DNA from: Phytophthora quininea
Taxonomy: Eukaryota > Oomycota > Peronosporomycetes > Peronosporales > Peronosporaceae
Assembly: GCA_011947345.1 (NCBI GenBank)
Contig: JAAVTG010001005.1
Coordinates: 1 to 55,359, forward strand
Length of the DNA: 55,359 nucleotides
Direction: 5' to 3'
Shown here piece after piece: positions 29,000 to 39,007 of the stretch. The notes beneath the pieces were generated by a model. That model did not search any database. It saw only the letters and a program-made list of their open reading frames with translations, and had not been told where the DNA came from. Numbering within the stretch: the stretch's first letter is position 1; the number at the start of each line of letters is the position of its first letter. Position numbers and translations under genes: made by a program.

Positions 29000-29760
29000 A
29001 TAGACGCTTGTCCAATATGGATAACGTCTTGTGAAATTCGCACGTTGCAACGCATCAGCATTTTGCTGCACGCAGAGTCTTCGTACGATGGATTCCACAC
29101 CACTCTCATAGGTTCGTCTCCATATATCGTCGCGAGAATACCGTTGGAACATTTCCGCCTCTTCCTTCGGTCTCCCAAGCCGAGATTTGTTGACGAAGTC
29201 GGCGCTTGGCTCGGGAGCGTTGGGGTCGAGTTGGTCTGTTTCTTGCAGATTCAGGAGCTTCCATGCAATGGAGTCGTGGCACTTTAAGCAACCGTGGAGA
29301 AGGCACCAGCGAGTGCTCCTCTCCAGTACGAAACTGCACTAAACTCGTGAGGTTCTCGAGATAAGCCGCTTGGCTACTGATCGTTGCAACGAGTCGTTCG
29401 TGTTCTGCTTCGGCTCGTCGTCGCTTATCTCGTTGGCGGTTCAAAGTCGTGACCCAGGACGAACTGGTCGCCGCATTTTGGAGAGGTTGCTTGTCACTCA
29501 GTCGAGAAACTTCGGCCGACAGTTCCTCGATCTCAGCCAGCAGAACTTGGCGCGAGTCTTTCAGTCGTTGGCGATACCGTCGCTGTCGACTCTTCTCCTT
29601 CTCCCGTTTGGTGGTGGCTTTGGCGTCATCACTGTTGGCGCTGTTCTGGCTCGTGTCGGATTCGTGCGCGACCAAGTCGACGCCAACGCTGTCGGAATTG
29701 GTCGGGGTCAACCCGAACAAGCCGCTGGATTCGAGGAAGCCCACGACCTCGCTTCGAGTC
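29000..29760 (-). pseudogene. Broken mirror copy of the 9056-10231 gene
   Basis: From 29744 leftwards it matches 9056-10231 closely (FLESSGLFGLTPTNSDSVGVDLVAHES, basic region, zipper, second helix). It lacks the first ~14 codons, which are replaced by unrelated sequence at 29745-29790. One internal deletion of ~215 bp joins CCACTCCATTGCATG directly to GAAGCTCCTGAATCTGC. A second deletion removes the GDGSFGGLRSDEIGW part, after which MRCNVR survives near 29045. It forms the outer end of the right arm. Confidence 0.85.
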
Positions 29761-29769
29761 GGCCTCGAT

Positions 29770-30599
29770 CACACTGAAAGATGGTCGTTAAACTCGTGTG
29801 TGGGCCCGATCAAGTGCGTAGCAGGAGTCCGCTTTGCTGAGTACGAACTCCACTTCGCGTTGACGCATTCCTACAGCACTTAATGAGCTGCTGCACGTAG
29901 GTGGCACTTGTCAAAATAAATGCAAGTCGCGTATCATCGATCATCCGGCGTTGGAATCAACTCGGAAGAGCACGTCGTCAAACGCTGCGTCGATCGCGTA
30001 TTGACTGCAGAATGTCCTCGCGAACAACCGTCGTTGCAAGCCGGCGTGCAGGCCTTCGAGTCAAAGTCCTCATCTGATAGAACCTGCATCACCTTCGTCG
30101 CAGCAACCACGGCTACCTGCTTGTCAGTCCGGCCGTTTGGGGCCCGCAGACTTTGGTGTGCCTTGCTCTGCTTGCGAAGGCAGAAGGTAACGCTACCATG
30201 CGGCGAGTCGCCGGCGACATCGCGACCACCAGTTAGCTTGGAGATTTGTTTCTCTTGGTGTTTGTATTGCCGCATTCGATTACGAAGGCCAGTTTGATGA
30301 TGCAGTCAAAACCAGCATTCTATCCCTTACAAACACCTAGTGATAAAATTCAGAAAAATTATCACTTGCTTTTGTATGTCAAATGTTGATGGCACTCCCT
30401 ATTCCTCGTCGATTACGCCAAAGTTCAAGCTTGCCCATCTCCTTTTGGTCCATACAAAATCCAAATGGACACGTTTACTAAACCGATCACTTGGCGTTTG
30501 TATGTTCTCCTGCGACTTGTGTCCATTTGCTTGTTATATACCTTGCCGCCTTTGGCACCGCACCGATCAGTCTGCAATTGTCCCCAGGTCGCAGTTACG
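29770..30599. other. Intergenic region, no gene recognised (0.8 kb)
   Basis: A 113-codon minus-strand frame (29934-30275) has no recognisable motif. Bases 30300-30480 are AT-rich and precede the 30600 gene. I do not call a gene here. Confidence 0.3.
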
Positions 30600-31927
30600 A
30601 TGACCGACGCGCTGTTCCTGGACGACTTCCTGCACAGTCTGGACGACTCGGTGGCCGGCACGGAGCTGGTGCACTCACTGGACAAGGCCGACGTCGACGC
30701 GCTGCCCGAGTTTGACCTGCAGCTCGTCGACATCTTCCCAATTACCGCAACCCCAGCGCAGGACCAAGACCAGGATCAAGAGCAGGACCAAGACCGCCAC
30801 AGCACGTGCACGTCCGACACCGACTGCACCTCCGAAGGCGTGGCTTCGTCCGTATCAACTCCGCCTGTAGCCGTAGAGAACGTCCGATCCAAAGACGCCA
30901 TCCGACGCCGCATCTACCGAGAGAAGCAAAAGGCCCAGAAGGACGCACTCTACCAGCAAGTGGGCGAGCTAACGACACGGCTCAGTACACTGCAAAAGCA
31001 GCAACAGATTCTAAAGTCCACGAGGGGCTGGGCGTTGCCACACAGAAAGTGTGGGAGGCCCTAGCCAACCGCCATCTGCAAGCTAGACTAGTGGCAGAAG
31101 AACAGAACACGAGACTGCAGGAAGCAGTCCACCGACGAGCAGAACTGATCCAGAGCTTGGCTTCCTTGGTCCACAAGAGGATTGGGGAGGAACAGGTGGA
31201 TAGAGAGCTCGGTCGGCCGAGAAAGAGAGTGCGATCGGACTGTCCCGACCGAGCGCTGTTCGAAACTTACATCGGCGAGCTGGACGACGTCTACGCTCGA
31301 GTGGACGACATCTTCCAACACACCACGATCACGTGTTCGGGCGACCCGTCCCACCGCTTCCGCCCGTCCATTGCCACCCCGAAAGACTCGAGTTACCATG
31401 AGCTGGTGGGGCAGTGGGTCACGCCGTTCGCCTTTGACCGGGTCAAGAAATACATCGGCGAAATCCACTGCATGGAGTACCGCATGGATGACCGAGAGTT
31501 CTATGACGGGGACTGTTTGCCTCCGGGCACGTCGGTCGTCAAGGCTCGAATCCCTGGGCCGGAAGGAGTCACACCAGCTCGGTCGCTCATGCAGTACGCC
31601 ATCATGCGCAAGTACTACGAGAGCGACCGCGTTGTGGCTATTTGTCGCAAGTTCACAGAGGGTGAAGGAGCGTTCGCTGGGATGCACTCGGACGAGACGG
31701 GGTGGTGCATTATCCGGCCGTCGTCGACCAGTGTGGAAGGCGGCGCCGGCACGGTCATGGAGTCAGTCCTGCGCTACGTTCCTATGACCTTCAGCTCGGC
31801 GGTTGGCTCCGCTGCGCTGCTGAAACAGTTCACAGACTTGATCCTGCAGGCCGGCGAAGAAGACTGCCAGCGATCTTGCACCAAGCTGGAGGGATTGCTG
31901 CTGGACGACGCCTTAGGTGTGTGTTGA
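30600..31927 (+). CDS. bZIP-like/START-like domain protein, class I, with one-base frameshift
   Basis: ATG at 30600 (MTDALFLDDFLHSLDD). N-terminal acidic/hydrophobic segment, a D/Q repeat tract (DQDQDQEQDQD near residues 60-70), basic region SKDAIRRRIYREKQKAQKDAL and heptads. Near 31000-31020 the frame shifts by one base. From there the second frame (TQKVWEALANRHLQARLVAEEQ, to 31927) carries the START-like half: SSYHELVGQWVTPF, MRKYYESDR, EGEGAFAGMHSDETGW and LRYVPMTFSSA. Closest full-length relative is 32464-33756. A small C-terminal relic of this type lies at 16440-16630. The shift lies in the linker between zipper and second helix. Confidence 0.72.
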
Positions 31928-32463
31928 ACGGGCTGACAGGGTTCTGCAGGAGCAGCTAATATCTATTCGACTGGAAGCGTGGTGGTAGTCGTCACTTGGT
32001 AGCATTTGCTTTAGCTGGTCTCGCTGTTCAAAGTGAGTTGCAGTCATTCCACTCATCGAGTTGTCATCATAACTTCGAGAACTTGTCGAACCTCTTCATT
32101 TTTAATAAATGTTGAAAGAGCCTTTCCGAGACACGAGCGACTCATGTTGAATAAGGGCAGGATGGCATTCATATCCACCAGCATGCGATCGAATTCCCTG
32201 TTCTTTTATCCAACAAGTTTGCCCGCAGAGAGTTTCTCTGTGATCATCAACAGGTTCTCTGCGATGGTGATTGCGCGACCTGCAACTCCATCAACAAACA
32301 GCACTCACGATGGTCTGCCTCCGAGCCTGTGGTTGGATGGAAGCGCCAAATTGCCCCCATCTTTGGAGAATTTCACTTGAGTTTCGGCTGGCTTCTGAGC
32401 TGTCCTACCAGGCGGGCGTTTGTTTGTGGGCGCCGTCCAGTAATCAGTACTTCACTTTTGGAA
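31928..32463. other. Intergenic region, no gene seen (0.5 kb)
   Basis: Upstream region of the 32464 gene. No coding remnant, repeat or RNA recognised. Confidence 0.3.
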
Positions 32464-33756
32464 ATGACGAGTCTCGAGCGGATGGACGACCTGGTGCTGG
32501 ACGAGCTCGTCAGCTTTCTGCAGACGTCGGACGAGCTGACGTTCCCCACCGCGCTCTCACTGGACGACATCGACACTGACGGTCTACTGACAGACGCGCA
32601 AAGTTTGCTGAGTTCGACGACACCGGATCTGCTTCCACTCGACACCGTCACGACTGCGACAACCACAGTCACCACCACCACGACGCCGACTCAAAATGCC
32701 GGGACCCAACAGCAAAAGCAGCGCTCGAAGGACGCCATTCGTCGCAGTATCTACCGCAAACGCCAAAAGGAGGAAAAGGAGTCACTGCGTCGAGAAATCG
32801 ACGAGCTGTCGGCAAAGTTGACGAAGCTCGAAACTCATAAGACACTCCCGGAAGGCACGGACATTGCCCTGTCGAACTGCTTGTGGAAGGCCATCGCCAG
32901 TCGCCAACGGGAGCGTCGACAAGCTGCGGAAGAAGAGCAAAGCCGACTTCGAGCTGCCATCAGTTCGCGAGCGACGCTGATCGGAGACCTCACAGGTTTC
33001 TTGAGCAAGCGACTTCGGGACGACCCGGTCGCCGGTGGCGGCTTTTCAGACATGCCTCGCCTCCACAAACGCATGCGGATGGAGCCGACCGACTCAGCTC
33101 TGTTTGAGACGTACATCGAAGAACTCTACCACGTTTACTTGCAAGCCGATCAGGTCATGAGTTCGTGCGAGACGCAGTTGGCCACGGCTGACAACACCGT
33201 CACGAAACACCGCGAAGGCACTATCGAGTACTTCCAACACGTCGACCGACAGACTTTGCCCTTTAACTTCCAGCAGACATGTCATTCCATGTGGACCCTG
33301 GCGCATCTAATCCACCGACAAGAGGACCGAGAAGTGTACGACACCGTCCAAGACTCCGACAACACCATCGCCTTGAAGTTTCGGATTTCAAGTCGCCGCA
33401 TGGGCGAGACGGTGTCGCTACTGCAGCGAGTGGTGGTGCGGCGCTTTGAAGAGACCGACCGCGTGGTCGTCGTGTGGAAGATGTTCACCGAAGGCGAGGG
33501 ATTGTTCCGAGGCATGCACTCGGACGAGACGGGCTGGTGCATTGCTCGACCGTCGACGGGCTGTGCACACTCGGGCACCGTCCTCGACACGTGCTTCCGA
33601 CATGTGCCCATGCACTTCGATAAGTCGGCAGACCGAGAGCCCGTGGTCAATGAGTTCACAAAGATGATCCTCAGTACCGGAGAAGAAGAGAACCAAACGG
33701 TGCTCAAGGCGTTGGAGAAGATGCTCCTCGACGACGAGCTGGCCAAGTGCATCTAG
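32464..33756 (+). CDS. bZIP-like/START-like domain protein, class I (long form)
   Basis: 430 residues from the ATG at 32464. The frame is open to 32329 but the conserved MDDLVLDELVSFLQTSDEL helix begins just after 32464, and a second ATG at 32482 is also possible. A Thr-rich run (TTATTTVTTTTTPT, ~63-76) precedes the basic region RSKDAIRRSIYRKRQK (87-102). The zipper leucines are 108, 115 and 122. Second helix LWKAIASRQRERRQAAEEEQ. START-like: TIEYFQHVDRQTLPF, DSDNTIALKF, VRRFEETDRVVVVWKMF, EGEGLFRGMHSDETGWCIARPS and FRHVPMHF. One of the best-preserved class I members. Confidence 0.88.
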   Translation: MTSLERMDDLVLDELVSFLQTSDELTFPTALSLDDIDTDGLLTDAQSLLSSTTPDLLPLDTVTTATTTVTTTTTPTQNAGTQQQKQRSKDAIRRSIYRKRQKEEKESLRREIDELSAKLTKLETHKTLPEGTDIALSNCLWKAIASRQRERRQAAEEEQSRLRAAISSRATLIGDLTGFLSKRLRDDPVAGGGFSDMPRLHKRMRMEPTDSALFETYIEELYHVYLQADQVMSSCETQLATADNTVTKHREGTIEYFQHVDRQTLPFNFQQTCHSMWTLAHLIHRQEDREVYDTVQDSDNTIALKFRISSRRMGETVSLLQRVVVRRFEETDRVVVVWKMFTEGEGLFRGMHSDETGWCIARPSTGCAHSGTVLDTCFRHVPMHFDKSADREPVVNEFTKMILSTGEEENQTVLKALEKMLLDDELAKCI

Positions 33757-33956
33757 CGACAGTAGTAAATTTAATATTTCTTCCACATAGTCGACTTCGC
33801 GTGTATGTGGTTCAGCATGGGGCAGCCGACAACAGATCCCGTGGCAGATCACCGCTCCTCACGAATGTATCACACCGACTACAGTACAAACGTTTACGGT
33901 TTTCGCGTTGCCTCGGGCGACAGATAATCAACTGCCGATTTGCTTGACAGTGAGTC

Positions 33957-33980
33957 GTCATTTATCCTTTCTCTAGTGAC
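33957..33980 (+). promoter_or_regulatory. Initiator-like element upstream of class II gene
   Basis: GTCATTTATCCTTTCTCTAGTGAC, 7-30 bp before the ATG at 33987. The same block recurs at 38160-38183 before the related split gene, together with ~100 bp of similar upstream DNA (GTTTACGGTTTTCGCGTTGCCTC). The TCATTT core resembles the oomycete initiator; a transcription start here is an inference. Confidence 0.45.
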
Positions 33981-33986
33981 GTGGTC

Positions 33987-35162
33987 ATGACGTTCTCTTC
34001 GCCGCCGTCTCCCGCTTCATTCCACGAGATCAACGCGCTGGTTACCAGGTACGACGACACCGAAATGTCGTCCACCATGCACGGCAAGAGCCCTGCGAAA
34101 TCAAATGCACGACAACCGCCTAAACGACGAGTCCGACACTGCGAGCGACAGAAGAGCGAAAAGAAAGCGCTAGAGCTTGAAATCTCCCAGCTGACAGACC
34201 AACTACAGCAGGAGAAAGTCCGCAAGAAGGCGAAAAATAATTCCAAGGCCGCCACATCGACCGACATTTCACCGTGGAAGACACTTGTCCAACGTCACTT
34301 AGAGCAGCGACTGGCAGCTGAAGCGCAACGCACGTGGCTAAAGGCTGCCATCAAAGGGAAAATCGCCCTCGCAGACGACCTCAAGGCGGTGGTGCGGCTG
34401 CACATGAAGATCGTCAGTTTGGTCGCAGCTTCTTCCCCAGACCAAAGTGCCGCTCTTTTTCTCGATCCGACCGACGAACTGCTGTACGCCATGGACGTGC
34501 AGGACGTCGAGAGCCAATACCGACAAACAGACGCCGTTTTCAGCACTTATGGCTTGGACTTGTCGTTTGAGAGCGAAGACTTCCGACGTACCGTCACGAC
34601 CGGCGAGAACGGCGTGTCGATCCAGTACGTCTGGAAGCAGCGCTTGATGTTCAGCGTCGAGCAGACCTGTGCAGCCATGTGGATGCTCGGTCACCATCGA
34701 CATCGTCAAGAAGACCGAGTAGAGTTCGAAGGTAACAACGACCCGGGCAACCTTCTGGCGGTCCAGTTCCGGGTCAAAAGCCAACGTCTCGGAGGCGAGC
34801 GAGCGTCGCTGCGTCAGTGTCTGGTTATGCGGAAGTTCCTTGACGAAGGGCGGATGGTGATGACCTGAAGGTCGTTCGTTTCCGGTGAAGGTCGCTGTAG
34901 GGGAATACAGACGGATGAAACTGGATGGACGATCGTCCGACCGTCTCCAAGTGGCGCAGGTACCATCGTGGAAGTGTGCATAAAGCAAGTCCCGCTGCAC
35001 CTCAATAGTGCCAGTGCTATCCCCACGACGGTCATGACAAACTTTGACGAGTTGCTGCAGAACATGATCCAGGAAAACAGCAACGAGGTCGTCGGAGGAA
35101 CCGAGTCGCTGTTGCTCGAAGATGCCATGACGGGGTTAAACGTCAAGCCCATCGAGATTTAG
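33987..35162 (+). pseudogene. Class II zipper/START-like gene interrupted by an in-frame TGA
   Basis: One continuous frame of 391 codons from the ATG at 33987 to 35162, broken only by TGA at 34866-34868. Paralogues have Trp (TGG) at this position (VVVWK), so this is a single-base nonsense change. Before it: KRRVRHCERQKSEKKALELE, LYAMDVQDVESQYRQTD, CAAMWMLGHHRHRQED, DPGNLLAVQF and MRKFLDEGR. After it, in the same frame: GRCRGIQTDETGWTIVRPS, IKQVPLHLNSA and TESLLLEDAMTGLNV. The rest is well preserved, so loss is recent, or the stop is read through or edited. Confidence 0.8.
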
Positions 35163-35426
35163 TAATAGACTTTCATGTGCAGTGGTTTTTATTATTGAGT
35201 CGTTCATACGGAAGCGTCAGGGTTTGAGTTAGGACACCCGGCTCAAAGTCCTGCACGAGATTTCACGCAAGCAGCGTTTGCTACTAGTCAAATTTTCGTG
35301 CAGATCACCAAGTGGCTGTGGCACATAATCTCCGAGGCCCCGTAATACGAGCAATCAACTCGTTCAGTCAGAGACAGCAAACCAGGTCATTCTGGATCGT
35401 GCCTCCTCGTTCATACACCACAATTC

Positions 35427-36766
35427 ATGGACGACGACGAGCTGCAATTGTCAGAGGCGCTCGCCTTCTTCAATAACATCGAGACCGACGGGATTTTAGC
35501 TAGTAATGCTGACCTCGGCAGAGTCAACCAAGCATCTGGTCAGTCGGTTTGGTCAGGCGCGGAGGATGCAGCAAACGCATTGCCTACCATCCACAAGCCG
35601 GCTCAGACCAAGCGGAAAAGGAAATGTCGTCGAGGATACTCGACCGACTTAGTGCGACGCAAGAAGTTCGAGCTTCAAACCCTTCGTGACCAAGCACAAG
35701 AACTTGAAGACTACGCAGACATGTTGAGACGTGGTAGTGTCATACCTAAACTCTCCGCAGAAGAAAACAAGGACGAAGAGGAATGGTCCGTGAAGGCATT
35801 ACAGGAGTTCAAAAAGCGACGGCAGTCTGAGACTGTGAATCGCAGACTGAAGGCGATCAAGAAGGAGCAAACGGAGGTCAGGAAGTCGCTACTCGCTGTC
35901 ATCCAGCAGAAATCGACTCAAGCGGTGAGTGGACTGTGGGAATTGAATTCTTATCTGGTGGGTCTAACGTTTCTTGCAGGACATGACGTTTCTTTTGAAT
36001 GAAGCGCTGTCCTCTTCACAGAGGTATCAAATAACAGAGACACACGTCAATTCCATGGCGATCGCCCAGCTGAAAGACAATACCGAGATGCTGTACCAAA
36101 GTCTCGAAGATGTCGTTCCTCAGCAGGAAATGGCGACGTACACAAGCGAGTTCGTTGCAAAACTCGACCCAACTCGCGGCAACATGTTTGAAAGTCTGAC
36201 GGCTTCAGCTGTACCCTGTTCAATGGAAACGGCAAGCGAAAGTCTGTGGAAAGAGTACAATACTCCCATCCAGGCCGCCTACAAGTCGTATCGCTACGTA
36301 CGTTTGCTGTCTTTTAATTTACTGTGAAAATTCACGATTTCTCTTACCTTTATTTGCTTAGATGAACCCAGTTGGCCCCAACTCGGTCACGAAAAGTTTC
36401 GACTTGTTGCTGCGTTGCCAACGCGGTGTAATTCACGTGAACGGGCTCATGTTTGCTCACCGATTTCAAGAGTGTGGTCGAATGACTATGGTTCGAGCGT
36501 ACATCGTCCTGCTGCCTAGCTCCGGACTCTACATTCGCTGCCACCACTGGACAATTGTTTCAGCTGTGGATAACGATGAGTGTCGCGTGCAGTTTTTCGT
36601 TCAGCTTTTCACCGAGAAGCAACCAGGCTTTTCGACTTGTGCTGAAGACGTCGAGTATGTCCAAGAAGTTGCACTTCGAACATGGAGTCTGCAGATGCAT
36701 TCGTATTCGCAGCGGTTGCTCGACAGACTGCTCGACAAGGGACAAGGGACGAAAGCAAGCGCCTGA
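35427..36766 (+). CDS. Three-exon, divergent coiled-coil/START-like family member
   Basis: Exons 35427-35924, 35980-36297 and 36362-36766; introns 35925-35979 (GTGAGT..TTGCAG, 55 nt) and 36298-36361 (GTACGT..TTGCTTAG, 64 nt), both phase 0. Joined length is 406 residues, the usual family size. Exon 1 has an acidic N-terminus (MDDDELQLSEALAFF), a very basic stretch (KRKRKCRRGYSTDLVRRKK) and a heptad coiled coil. Exons 2-3 correspond to the linker and START-like parts (MAIAQLKDNTEMLYQSLEDV, SFDLLLRCQRG), but the DPENT and TGW motifs are not recognisable. It is the only intron-bearing member in the window, perhaps an ancestral or separate lineage. Confidence 0.75.
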
Positions 36767-36847
36767 CCTGATTACCGTGTCGAAACTACAGGTAAACTCT
36801 GCAAAGCCTGACCGCGAAAGAGATTGCCTGCTCTTTGAGCACGTCAC

Positions 36848-36862
36848 TCATTTTCCACTCTG
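36848..36862 (+). promoter_or_regulatory. Initiator-like element before class II pseudogene
   Basis: CTCATTTTCCACTCTG matches the oomycete initiator style (pyrimidine-TCA-Y-rich) about 22 bp before the degenerate start at 36884. A related CTCACTTCTCACTCTGACGA lies at 52987-53006 before the 53022 gene, suggesting a conserved class II promoter. Confidence 0.4.
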
Positions 36863-36883
36863 ACGAGAAAGCAAACACAGCCA

Positions 36884-37952
36884 CGACGTTCTCATCGCCG
36901 GAGAATTTTCCGGCTAACCCAAGAAGATTCGTGCAAAGGGAAGAAGGTCAGACACTATGAGAAGCAAAAAGCCGAGATGAAGCCCTGCAGCCTCAACTGA
37001 CCGAATTGGTGGCGCTTGTACGGCTACTGGACGCGCAAAACAAGGCGATGATGAAGAAACCCTGCAAACTGGCGAATTCGTTCTGGAAACCTCTCGTGAA
37101 TCGCAATTTAAAACGCCGTTGAGCCTCGGAGGAACTGCAGCGATTCTTACTGGCCACTGTCGCCGCCAAGAACGTGTTGATCGACGACCTCGTCGGTTTG
37201 ATGCAGCAGCAAATGAAGACGGGATGTGTGCTCGCAACGGGGTCTCCAGGTCCTTCCTCGGACATCTTCCTTCAGCCGAGCGACGACCTTCTCTTCGCCA
37301 TGTATATCCATGAACTCAACGGCGTGTACGCCCAGACTGACGACGTTTTCAAGGACTGTGGCATGGGATCAACGGAAACTCCCGAGGCCTTCCATCAGGC
37401 AAAGACCACAGCACAAGGAACGCCGACAATCGAGATCGGGTGGAAAGATATGTTCCCGTTTGGTTACCAGCAAACCGCCGACGTCATGTGGATGCTGGCG
37501 GGTTTGATCCACCGCCAGGATGCAAGAGAGGAATTCGATGAAGTCAAAGACCTTGAAAATACGGTGGCAGCCAAAGTGCGCTATACCAAGACTGTCGAAG
37601 GTGGCGGTTGCGAGTCGTTGGTACATCGCTTCGTCCAAAGGCGCTTCGTCGAGGACAATCGGCAGGTTACGGTGTGGAAGTCGTCGATTCGGGGCGATGG
37701 GTCTTTCAGGGGCTTCAAATCGACGAGACGGGCTGGAGCGTGTTCTGTCCGTTAGCCAACGGATCAGGAACGCTCGGACAGGCTTACATCCGCCAAGTTC
37801 CGTTGCACTTGAGTAGTTCGAGCAAAAACTCGACAGTGTTCTCCAAGTTCGACGAGTTCGTCCAGGGTATGGTCTACGAAAACTCTCAAGAGGTCACGAA
37901 AATGGCCGAGTCACTGCTCTTGGATGAAGCGCTTGATAATATCAAGGTGTGA
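36884..37952 (+). pseudogene. Class II zipper/START-like pseudogene
   Basis: The codon matching the usual start (MTFSSP) is ACG at 36884. The zipper region has frame changes around 36960-37000 and a TGA at 37123-37125 (CGCCGTTGAGCC). From 37174 a good frame encodes MLIDDLVGLMQQQMKTG to GDGSFRGF, then shifts one base near 37712. The end (LQIDETGWSVFCPLAN...ESLLLDEALDNIKV) is in another frame, to 37952. From ~37190 on it is almost identical to 54690-55359 and shares that gene's 37712-type frameshift. Confidence 0.85.
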
Positions 37953-38199
37953 AGCTACAACACGAGAGTAGAAGATGAAGATAACAATTCCGGGTTCCAT
38001 TTTATTAGGCGGCAGTACGCGAGCGAGAACGTCAGATGACAGCGGATCCCATTGCCGACCGCTGCCCCGTAAGAAATGTATCACACGCTGACCGCAAACG
38101 TTTATGGTTTTCGCGTTGCCTCGAACACTAGATAATCACACGTTGATTTGCCGTAGATTGTCATTTATCCTTTCTCTAGTGATGCGGTCGTGAAGTCCG

Positions 38200-38355
38200 A
38201 TGTCTCCTGCTTCATTCCACGAGATCAACTCGCTGATCACCGAGCGCAACGACATCGGAATGCGGTCTACCATCCAAGTCGTTGTCAATCTTTCGAAACA
38301 ACTAAACCGAATCGACGAGTTCGACACTACGAGCGACAGCAGAGGAGGAAGCCTT
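38200..38355 (+). pseudogene. 5' part of class II gene split by the retrotransposon
   Basis: Upstream block and first codons (MSPASFHEINSLITE) align with the gene at 33987. The codon at the standard start is GTG and the usable ATG is 38200. Similarity in another frame continues to GACAGCAGAGGAGGAAGCCTT, where the retrotransposon begins. The gene resumes at 51730 (CCTTGCAGCAAGAAATT, matching the zipper). A frameshift already existed before the insertion point, so the target was probably already a pseudogene. Confidence 0.8.
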
Positions 38356-38864
38356 TGTCACGAGTCTGCACGTGACGGTGTCCTACTCTGGCCAAACGGT
38401 GTTTTACCACAGTGGAGCGACGCGGCTGCTGAACCCCACGTGGACCGCGTCACCCAAGCTTCGTAGTGGACGCTGGCGACGGCCACTACCGCTAGCTACT
38501 GCGCCTGACTGGGGGCCGAGACGGTCGTGGACCCCAACGGTTCCGTCGTCTAGGACGGATGTCGCGGTACGGTGGCCGCAGGAGGAGCCGGAGAAGGTAG
38601 GTCACCCCTGTGACGCAAAATTGTGTTGAAGAAAGAGAAGTGGGACCGCTCAGTTGCGATTCCCCCTTGCGGCCAAGAAGCGGATTTGCCCGACGACGAG
38701 AACAAGAAGTAGCTGGAGACTCAAACAAAGGGTCAATACACACTCCTTTCATTCGTTATCGGCTACCGTTCCTTGGTACCTGTGACCGTTCCAAGTCCCC
38801 CACTCTCTCGCTACTAGGACCAGCTACCCCAAGACCCCTGCGCAAGGGACACAGGCTCGCGACA
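38356..38864 (+). repeat. 5' LTR
   Basis: 509 bp, starting TG and ending CA. Differs from the 3' LTR at 38368 (G versus A) and near 38450 (C versus T). The low divergence implies a recent insertion. Confidence 0.93.
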
Positions 38865-38866
38865 GT

Positions 38867-38883
38867 TGGTGGAGAAGCAGGGT
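38867..38883 (+). other. Candidate primer-binding site
   Basis: TGGTGGAGAAGCAGGG starts two bases after the 5' LTR, the normal position for a tRNA primer site, and begins TGG (complement of CCA). I cannot identify the tRNA from memory. Confidence 0.45.
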
Positions 38884-39007
38884 AGCTTCACCTAAGAGAG
38901 AGTAACGGCACTTGGAGTGGTGAGAAGACCGTTCTGGGAAGCATTTTCACCATGGACACACGCGGACCTGAGGATCCCCGCGCGAAGGAGAACACGTCTC
39001 CGAAGTC

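Larger units (their letters stand above)
24220..29760. repeat. Right arm of large inverted duplication
   Basis: Mirror of 9056-13883. Its order is (+) 24414 gene, (+) 25796 gene, (-) 26927 gene, (-) 29000 pseudogene. The part 24220-26890 is nearly identical to 13883-11218 reversed, including intergenic DNA between the two genes. The outer part retains an intact gene (26927-28093) where the left arm has only a relic, and a broken gene (29000-29760) where the left arm has an intact one. Confidence 0.85.

Noticed and set aside
29934..30275. 113-codon minus-strand frame in a gap
   Set aside because: No motif, no paralogue and no recognisable context; too short to call without homology.
31088..31687. 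199-codon minus-strand frame
   Set aside because: Antisense shadow of the 30600-31927 gene; equivalent frames occur opposite paralogues.
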